Assembly: GCA_022781015.1 (NCBI GenBank) | Contig: JALEUF010000099.1 | Span: forward strand, 1 to 10,510 | DNA length: 10,510 nt | Direction: 5' to 3' | DNA from: Caryophanales bacterium | GTDB lineage: Bacteria > Bacillota_I > Bacilli_A > RFN20 > CAG-826 | Shown: one piece after another, positions 6,902-10,510 of the stretch | How positions within the stretch are numbered: position 1 is the stretch's first letter | Layout of the letters: each line of letters opens with the position of its first letter | Translations under genes and position numbers: made by a program | Notes under the pieces: model-generated | Database searches by the model: none | What the model was told of the DNA's origin: nothing | What the model saw: the letters and a program-made list of their open reading frames with translations, nothing else

Positions 6902-7036
6902 AGAAACAACAAGGGAGAATTCTACAAGTTATTTCATGATCGATTTCTTTTTTCCCGCAAAAGAAGAAACCCAGGAAGAGATAGCTTTTAGGTCAAAGGC
7001 TGCTTGATACCTTTTTAAGACCCCCTTGTTATTTCC
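6902..7036 (+). ncRNA. Structured small RNA candidate with 6S-like fold
   Basis: The ends pair over 13 positions with one mismatch: GAAA-C-AACAAGGG (6903-6915) against CCCTTGTT-A-TTTC (7023-7035). Inside, GTTATTTC (6928-6935) pairs with GAGATAGC (6978-6985), and TTTCTTTTTT (6944-6953) pairs with AAAGAAGAAA (6960-6969) around a CCCGCA loop. The 3' side of the open central region holds its own small hairpin (6990-7012). A closing stem, a central bubble with a 3'-side hairpin and an outer arm are the architecture of 6S RNA, which binds RNA polymerase holoenzyme. At about 135 nt it is shorter than typical 6S. It has its own -10 and no downstream plus-strand gene, so it is not a leader or riboswitch. 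It may be a processed part of a transcript ending at 7112. A 23-codon ORF (6936-7007) lies inside. The 6S identity is inference from shape only. Confidence 0.45.
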
Positions 7037-7049
7037 TTGATACTAGGAT

Positions 7050-7112
7050 GCCACTTTTTAAGTAGAATTTCACTAAAAATTTTTATTGAACTGCTTACAA
7101 AAGTGGCTTTTT
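7050..7112 (+). terminator. Long terminator hairpin downstream of pepF and the small RNA
   Basis: GCCACTTTT (7050-7058) plus TAAGTAG (7059-7065) pair with CTGCTTA (7091-7097) plus AAAAGTGGC (7099-7107). This makes a 16-bp stem with a single bulged C (7098) and one wobble. TTCA/TGAA may pair within the 25-nt loop. Five T (7108-7112) follow on the plus strand only. It ends the pepF and/or small RNA transcript. Confidence 0.85.
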
Positions 7113-7367
7113 ATCGTTATTTTTCTTCATTTTGCCAATTTTAACATGGCTAAAAAATCTAGTAGTGTAATCTAGAACATTGCAGAAACACTAAAATTCT
7201 ACAAATTTGCCGATTTTGGCTTTTTTGGCAAAATTTCTTCAATTTTTGTGTCAAAAAGCAAATTAGACATATAAGCCACTTCCTTTAGTAGAGAAACTTT
7301 TATCGGTGAAGCAAGGGGTTATAGTTAACGTTCGGCGGTTCGAACCTTTATTACGTTTCTAAGGTAC
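7113..7367. other. AT-rich intergenic stretch without a clear gene
   Basis: This stretch between the two transcription units has no ORF longer than a few dozen codons. It holds loose GCC/GGC inverted repeats, for example AAATTTGCC paired with GGCAAAATTT with a bulged A around a T-rich loop (about 7203-7235), and a 10-bp palindrome GGTTCGAACC (7338-7347). The only coding hint is a 23-codon minus-strand ORF (7199-7270). I see no promoter of good quality. Confidence 0.5.
7199..7270 (-). CDS. Possible 23-residue small protein
   Basis: The ORF starts with ATG at 7270-7268 and is preceded by AAAGGAAG eight bases upstream, one of the better ribosome-binding sites in the window. It reads MSNLLFDTKIEEILPKK and six more residues, and ends in TAG. 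It has no membrane segment. It lies beyond the tRNA terminator, and I see no convincing promoter of its own. It could be a real small protein, the N-terminal remnant of a decayed gene, or chance. Confidence 0.2.
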   Translation of the reverse strand: MSNLLFDTKIEEILPKKPKSANL

Positions 7368-7390
7368 AAAAAAACGAGACCTCAGTCTCG
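7368..7390 (-). terminator. Terminator of the tRNA operon
   Basis: On the minus strand CGAGAC-TGAG-GTCTCG (7390-7375) is followed by seven T (7374-7368). It is a compact GC-rich stem 15 bp after the tRNA-Leu CCA end. Confidence 0.92.
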
Positions 7391-7404
7391 AATCCTTCAA
7401 ATAT

Positions 7405-7490
7405 TGGTGCCCGGGACCGGACTTGAACCGGTATGAGATCGCTCTCGAGGGATTTTAAGTCCCTTGCGTCTACCATTCCGCCACCCGGGC
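7405..7490 (-). tRNA. tRNA-Leu (anticodon UAA)
   Basis: The acceptor arms GCCCGGG and CCCGGGC pair perfectly, followed by A and an encoded CCA (7407-7405). The anticodon loop is CTTAAAA in a GGGA(C)-type stem, giving UAA. A long variable arm makes it a class II tRNA of 86 nt, and the T-arm carries GGTTCAAGTCC. It is the last tRNA of the operon. Confidence 0.97.
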
Positions 7491-7498
7491 AGAATGTT

Positions 7499-7573
7499 TG
7501 GTCCCCCGCGCGAGGCTCGAACTCGCGACCCCTTGATTAAAAGTCAAGTGCTCTACCACTGAGCTAGCGGAGG
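7499..7573 (-). tRNA. tRNA-Lys (anticodon UUU)
   Basis: CCTCCGC pairs with GCGGGGG (one wobble), then A and encoded CCA. The D-arm is TAGCTCAGTGGTAGAGC. The anticodon loop CTTTTAA gives UUU. The T-arm reads GAGTTCGAGCCTC. Length is 75 nt, 8 bp from tRNA-Leu. Confidence 0.97.
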
Positions 7574-7576
7574 AAC

Positions 7577-7651
7577 TGGTTGGGGTGGCTGGGATCGAAC
7601 CAGCGTATGAGAGAGTCAAAGTCTCTTGCCTTACCGCTTGGCTACACCCCA
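7577..7651 (-). tRNA. tRNA-Gln (anticodon UUG)
   Basis: TGGGGTG pairs with CACCCCA, then A and encoded CCA. The D-arm is TAGCCAAGCGGTAAGGC and the anticodon loop CTTTGAC gives UUG. The T-arm reads CTGGTTCGATCCCAG. Length is 75 nt, only 3 bp from tRNA-Lys. Confidence 0.97.
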
Positions 7652-7661
7652 ATAAACATAG

Positions 7662-7745
7662 TGGTGGGTGAAGATGGATTTGAACCACCGAACCCGAAGG
7701 AGCTGATTTACAGTCAGCCGCGTTTGGCCACTTCGCTATTCACCC
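7662..7745 (-). tRNA. tRNA-Tyr (anticodon GUA)
   Basis: GGGTGAA pairs with TTCACCC, then A and encoded CCA. The anticodon loop CTGTAAA sits in a CTGA/TCAG stem and gives GUA. The long variable arm (around TCCTTCGGG) is the class II form usual for bacterial tRNA-Tyr. Length is 84 nt. Confidence 0.97.
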
Positions 7746-7775
7746 ATGTTGTTTATTGGCGCGTTAATCCTTAGA

Positions 7776-7850
7776 TGGTGGATGCTGTAGGGTTCGAACC
7801 TACGACCCCCGCCTTGTAAGGGCGATGCTCTCCCGCTGAGCTAAGCATCC
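7776..7850 (-). tRNA. tRNA-Val (anticodon UAC)
   Basis: GGATGCT pairs with AGCATCC, then A and encoded CCA. The D-arm is TAGCTCAGCGGGAGAGC. The anticodon loop CTTACAA gives UAC. The T-arm reads GTAGGTTCGAACCCTAC. Length is 75 nt. It is the first tRNA after the promoter, with a leader of about 20 nt. Confidence 0.97.
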
Positions 7851-7877
7851 GCGGGTGTCCGCAAAACGCGCTTGACT

Positions 7878-7906
7878 AATATATCATTAAGACTAAAGAA
7901 TAGCAA
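7878..7906 (-). promoter_or_regulatory. Promoter of the five-tRNA operon
   Basis: On the minus strand TTGCTA (7906-7901) and TATATT (7883-7878) are 17 bp apart. TG one base before the -10 makes it an extended -10 promoter. Transcription would start near 7871, about 21 nt ahead of tRNA-Val. The leader contains a short GC-rich CGCGTTTTGCGG element. Confidence 0.75.
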
Positions 7907-7980
7907 CGCAAAAAAAGAAGAATTTTTTGTTTTTTTCATTTTTCTTGCTTTAGTAGTCTCTTTTAAGGTGGCAAACCACT

Positions 7981-8019
7981 AAAAAAGACCCTTAGTTAGG
8001 TGCTCTAACATTTGGGTCT
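7981..8019 (-). terminator. Two-tier terminator of the ispD-S1-gpi operon
   Basis: On the minus strand AGACCC (8019-8014) pairs with GGGTCT (7991-7986). Between them GTTAG and CTAAC form a second 5-bp stem around AGCAC. Five further T (7985-7981) follow. It starts 17 bp after the gpi stop and lies 75 bp before the tRNA promoter. Confidence 0.85.
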
Positions 8020-8035
8020 AAGTTAGTTATTATTC

Positions 8036-9313
8036 TTAGAATCCAGGTTTTCCAAGTAAATGGAACATGTTCTTCTTATATATTTCAACGCCAGGTTGGT
8101 TAAATGGGTTGACTCCATTTAGATAAGCCGACATAGCGCATGCTCTCATGAAGAAATATAGAAGTTGACCTAAATTCCCTGAATCCATCTTATCGATTTC
8201 AATAACGATATTTGGGACTCCTCCATTTTCACTATGGGCAAGAAGAGTTCCTTCCATGGCTTTATTGGAGACAAATTTAAGCGATTTGCCTTCTAGATAA
8301 TTTAATCCATCAAGATTATCTTCATCGTGAGGGATAATGACTTCTTCATCGTTATTCTTTACGTCTAGAACGGTCTCAAATAATACTTTTGATCCATCTT
8401 GGATAAATTGTCCAAGGGAATGTAAATCAGTTGTAAATGTAGCAGAATCTGGAAGTAGTCCTGATTTGTCTTTTCCTTCAGATTCCCCATAAAGCTGCTT
8501 CCACCATTCACCAAGTTGGACTAGATTTGGTTCATAGCTAACAAACATTTCGACTGGATAGCCTTTTTCTTTATATAGGTAATGTCTAGCAATGGCATAT
8601 CTATAGGCTTCGTTAATACTAGAAGTGTCATATTCATCTTTGCCTAATTTGGCTCCAAGCATAAATTCGTCAATATCGATTCCTGCAACAGCCATTGGAA
8701 GAAGTCCAACGGCAGTGAATACGCTATAACGTCCACCGACATCATCAGGTAAGACAAATCTTTCATAGCCATATTTCTTGCACAATTCTAATAATGCGCC
8801 TTTTTTGGCATCAGTAGTGGCGAATATAGCTTTAGAAGCATTTTCTTTTCCAATCTGGGCTTCTAGTTGTTCTCTAAGAAGGCGGAATGCAATCGAGGTC
8901 TCGGTTGTTGTTCCGGATTTAGAAATTACATTGATAGCGAATTTCTTCCCCTTAAGCATCTTTAATACTTGGGCTACATATTTGCTAGAAAATGTTTGGC
9001 CCATGTAGATGATTGGGAAGGAATTTTCCTTAAATAAACCATTGATGGCTTCTATTGCGGCCCTAGCTCCTAAATAGGAACCACCGATACCAGCAACTAC
9101 TAGGCAATCAAAGTTTTCCCTAATGTATTTAGCATCTTTTTTGATACGTTCGAATTCTTCTTTATCGTATGTGTATGGATAATTAGCCCAACCTAGGAAA
9201 TCATTTCCTGGTAAGGTCTTTTCATTAATTGCAGTGTTGATTTGAGCGACTTTTTCCTTAAAATCGGCTTCGTTTAGTTTGAAGCCTAAGTGTTCTAGAT
9301 TAACTTTAATCAT
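8036..9313 (-). CDS. gpi: Glucose-6-phosphate isomerase
   Basis: The 425-residue enzyme interconverts glucose 6-phosphate and fructose 6-phosphate in cytosolic glycolysis. It is the short form typical of Bacilli. Sugar-phosphate-binding motifs are GIGGSYLGA (75-83) and SKSGTTTETS (131-140). PROSITE-type signature 1 is DVGGRYSVF (191-199). Catalytic Glu277 lies in QLYGESEGK and His298 in TTDLHSLGQ. Lys413 in PGVEIYKKNMF is the family's C-terminal catalytic Lys. The start ATG overlaps the S1-domain gene by 8 bp and has GAGG nine bases upstream, inside that gene. It is the last gene of its operon. Confidence 0.97.
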   Translation of the reverse strand: MIKVNLEHLGFKLNEADFKEKVAQINTAINEKTLPGNDFLGWANYPYTYDKEEFERIKKDAKYIRENFDCLVVAGIGGSYLGARAAIEAINGLFKENSFPIIYMGQTFSSKYVAQVLKMLKGKKFAINVISKSGTTTETSIAFRLLREQLEAQIGKENASKAIFATTDAKKGALLELCKKYGYERFVLPDDVGGRYSVFTAVGLLPMAVAGIDIDEFMLGAKLGKDEYDTSSINEAYRYAIARHYLYKEKGYPVEMFVSYEPNLVQLGEWWKQLYGESEGKDKSGLLPDSATFTTDLHSLGQFIQDGSKVLFETVLDVKNNDEEVIIPHDEDNLDGLNYLEGKSLKFVSNKAMEGTLLAHSENGGVPNIVIEIDKMDSGNLGQLLYFFMRACAMSAYLNGVNPFNQPGVEIYKKNMFHLLGKPGF

Positions 9314-9683
9314 TTTCTTTTGCCTCGATATTTGTTAATTCCTCTTTTATCCAAGATGGCCTTGCCTCTTCTAATGCCTTGAAATCAATTTCGCTTTCGT
9401 TGATTTTCTTGTGGCGGAAGGTTGCATGTCTTTCGCTTGGAGTCATTTGTTTCAAGGAGACCCTAACACTTTTTGTCTCCTTGTTAACATCAATGACCTT
9501 GACATTATAGATACTTCCAATGGTTATGAAAGAGGTAAATGAGCGGATGTAGTTAAAAGATACTTCGCTTATATGTAGCAATCCTGTCCATCCTTCATCA
9601 AAAAGGAGGATAGCATAGCTAGAATAGACAGCAACAACAGTTCCAATGGCGCATTCGCCTACTTTAGGAAGATATTCATTCAT
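9306..9683 (-). CDS. S1 RNA-binding domain protein, YugI/CvfD-like
   Basis: The 125-residue protein has one S1 (OB-fold) domain at residues about 7-79: VGECAIGTVVAVYSSYAILL, GWTGLLHISEVSF, and VKVIDVNKETKSVRVSLKQM. A charged C-terminal tail follows (80-125, Glu/Lys-rich). The size and layout match Bacillus YugI (general stress protein 13) and pneumococcal CvfD, S1 proteins linked to translation and post-transcriptional control. In B. subtilis yugI also lies close to the gpi gene (yugL), so the pairing appears conserved. It starts in an ATGA overlap with ispD and has a strong AAAGGAGG site written in the last ispD codons. The target RNA is unknown. Confidence 0.88.
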   Translation of the reverse strand: MNEYLPKVGECAIGTVVAVYSSYAILLFDEGWTGLLHISEVSFNYIRSFTSFITIGSIYNVKVIDVNKETKSVRVSLKQMTPSERHATFRHKKINESEIDFKALEEARPSWIKEELTNIEAKEND

Positions 9684-10387
9684 CTATTTAGCCCTCCTTT
9701 GATGTATTCGAAATAATTAAGATCGCTAACGTAATTTATTTTAATATTATTTTTGTCTCCTGGAACAATCGCGACGTCTTTTTTAAGTAATCTTACTAAA
9801 CTAGCATCATCGCTTATTCCTTTTCTTTTATCTCCTTTAAGATGTGCTTTATAAATTAAGCCTAATTCAAAAGTCTGTGGAGTTTGTGCCTCATAGATTT
9901 CGTTTCTATCCAAATAGGAATTTACTTTGTAATCGTTATTAGATATAAAAACCGAATTAGGTTCTTTTATAGCAGTCACTGCAGCTTTATTGATTTTGGC
10001 GGATTCAACATTTTCCTTAATCATTTCTTGGGTAATATTTGGTCTATCTCCATCTTGAATCAAGACGATTGAATCGGGAGAAAAACCGCTATCGATAAGG
10101 AATTTAACGCCTTTATAGGAAGATTCTTGACGAGTCTTTCCTCCTTCAATAACAGCTTTTAGTTTGTTATTTGCATAAGCCTTCCCTATCTCTAGCGTTT
10201 TGTTTAGAGTCCCTTTTTTCCCGACAAGAACAATTTCATCGATATAAGGAGAAAGGCCTAATTCTTCGATAGCAAAAGACATTAAAGGACGGTTTAAAGC
10301 CAAAACAAATTGTTTTTCTTTTCCAAACCTTTCTCCAGATCCTCCAACAAGGACTAGGGCGATGGTTTTCTTTAATTTTGATTTCAT
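9680..10387 (-). CDS. ispD: 2-C-methyl-D-erythritol 4-phosphate cytidylyltransferase
   Basis: The 235-residue protein has the IspD/TarI nucleotidyltransferase fold. Motifs are VGGSGERFGKEKQF (14-27, triphosphate loop), EGGKTRQES (81-89), QDGDRP (111-116), R161 in SYLDRNEIYEAQTPQTF (157-173), ISDDASL (191-197) and GDKNNIKI (210-217). It would join CTP and MEP to give CDP-ME in the MEP pathway. QDGDRP differs from the usual HDAARP. TarI (ribitol-5-phosphate cytidylyltransferase) is the main alternative. The presence of ispF in the same window favours IspD. The start has no good SD and lies 1 bp after the previous stop, so it is probably translationally coupled. Its TGA overlaps the next ATG. 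Confidence 0.85.
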   Translation of the reverse strand: MKSKLKKTIALVLVGGSGERFGKEKQFVLALNRPLMSFAIEELGLSPYIDEIVLVGKKGTLNKTLEIGKAYANNKLKAVIEGGKTRQESSYKGVKFLIDSGFSPDSIVLIQDGDRPNITQEMIKENVESAKINKAAVTAIKEPNSVFISNNDYKVNSYLDRNEIYEAQTPQTFELGLIYKAHLKGDKRKGISDDASLVRLLKKDVAIVPGDKNNIKINYVSDLNYFEYIKGGLNR

Positions 10388-10388
10388 A

Positions 10389-10510
10389 TTAATCTAAGAA
10401 TGGATTTTGGTTTTCTCTTAATTTAAGGGATTCATTGATTGCAATGCCTTGGATTATCAAGTGTAGTACTTTCTCTAAATCCTTACCTGCACTATAATCG
10501 GCAACGCAAG
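10389..10510 (-). CDS. C-terminal end of an unidentified protein, 5' end outside window
   Basis: An open frame enters from the right edge and stops with TAA at 10391-10389. The 39 visible residues include SAGKDLEKVLHLIIQ and NESLKLRENQNPFLD, a likely helix with a polar tail. It ends 1 bp before the ispD ATG in the same direction, so it belongs to the same operon. I do not recognise the family. In B. subtilis the gene before ispD is yacL, but these residues are not enough to test that. Confidence 0.75.
   Translation of the reverse strand, partial: CVADYSAGKDLEKVLHLIIQGIAINESLKLRENQNPFLD

Noticed and set aside
6997..7016. Small hairpin (6990-7012) followed by T run as a terminator
   Set aside because: The stem is weak with a two-base bulge, the T run is shared with the stem, and the far stronger terminator at 7050-7112 follows. 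It fits better as an internal hairpin of the RNA.
6902..7112. Riboswitch or T-box leader
   Set aside because: No plus-strand gene lies downstream, and no T-box or known riboswitch core sequence is visible.
7330..7347. GGTTCGAACC palindrome, like a tRNA T-arm and possible attachment site or tRNA remnant
   Set aside because: The flanks do not form T-stem or acceptor pairs on either strand, and no second copy or integrase gene is present.
7470..7688. 72-codon minus-strand ORF across the tRNA block
   Set aside because: It runs through four tRNA genes in sense orientation, and its residues come from tRNA D-, anticodon and T-arm sequence.
7580..7774. 64-codon plus-strand ORF across the tRNA block
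   Set aside because: It is the antisense of tRNA-Gln and tRNA-Tyr. Peptides such as GEDGFEPPN are a known false product of tRNA antisense strands.
7967..7980. GTGG-CAAA-CCAC hairpin between gpi terminator and tRNA promoter
   Set aside because: It has a 4-bp stem, no proper T run on either strand, and a clear terminator already precedes it.
8778..9008. 76-codon plus-strand ORF
   Set aside because: It is the antisense shadow of gpi, whose motifs are intact across it.
9884..10072. 62-codon plus-strand ORF, rich in Phe and Ile
   Set aside because: It is the antisense shadow of ispD. The apparent hydrophobic segment comes from reversed Lys/Asn/Asp codons.

Overview
The window looks like chromosomal DNA from a low-GC Gram-positive bacterium of the Bacilli or a Mollicutes-related uncultured lineage. 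The evidence is the AT-rich sequence, the RNA polymerase delta subunit next to argS, a short bacillar-type glucose-6-phosphate isomerase, a YugI-like S1 protein beside it, and five tRNAs that all encode CCA. TGA ends cysQ, the winged-helix gene and ispD, and tryptophan is TGG throughout, so the code is the standard bacterial one and not the Mycoplasma code. I see no mobile element, CRISPR array or phage gene.

Layout. Positions 1-2506 (+) hold ispF (5' end outside the window), argS and rpoE, closed by a terminator. Positions 2570-4343 (+) hold a DHH phosphoesterase of the NrnA type and a CysQ-type phosphatase, both able by family to act on pAp. Their terminator runs into the 3' end of the convergent NifU-like gene (4324-4617, -). 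Positions 4815-6901 (+) hold a small winged-helix-like protein with a palindrome over its start codon, followed 5 bp later by an M3 oligoendopeptidase. Positions 6902-7112 (+) contain no long ORF but an apparent stand-alone structured RNA with a perfect TATAAT and a long terminator-like hairpin downstream. The fold resembles 6S RNA. Positions 7113-7367 are AT-rich and almost empty.

On the minus strand, reading leftward from 7906, a promoter drives tRNA-Val, tRNA-Tyr, tRNA-Gln, tRNA-Lys and tRNA-Leu and ends at a terminator at 7368-7390. Further right, also on the minus strand, an unidentified gene end, ispD, an S1-domain gene and gpi are packed with overlaps of 4 and 8 bp or a gap of 1 bp, and end at a two-tier terminator (7981-8019). 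All genes left of about 7 kb read rightward and all but nifU to the right read leftward, so the ncRNA and tRNA block lies at the point of convergence.

Function. ispD and ispF are two steps of the MEP isoprenoid pathway, carried at the two ends of the window in separate operons. Most of the rest is housekeeping: translation (argS, tRNAs), transcription (rpoE), glycolysis (gpi), Fe-S assembly (nifU), nucleotide and RNA turnover (nrnA-like, cysQ) and peptide degradation (pepF). The least ordinary parts are the candidate RNA at 6902-7112, the inverted repeat just upstream of it, and the palindrome at 4802-4816.
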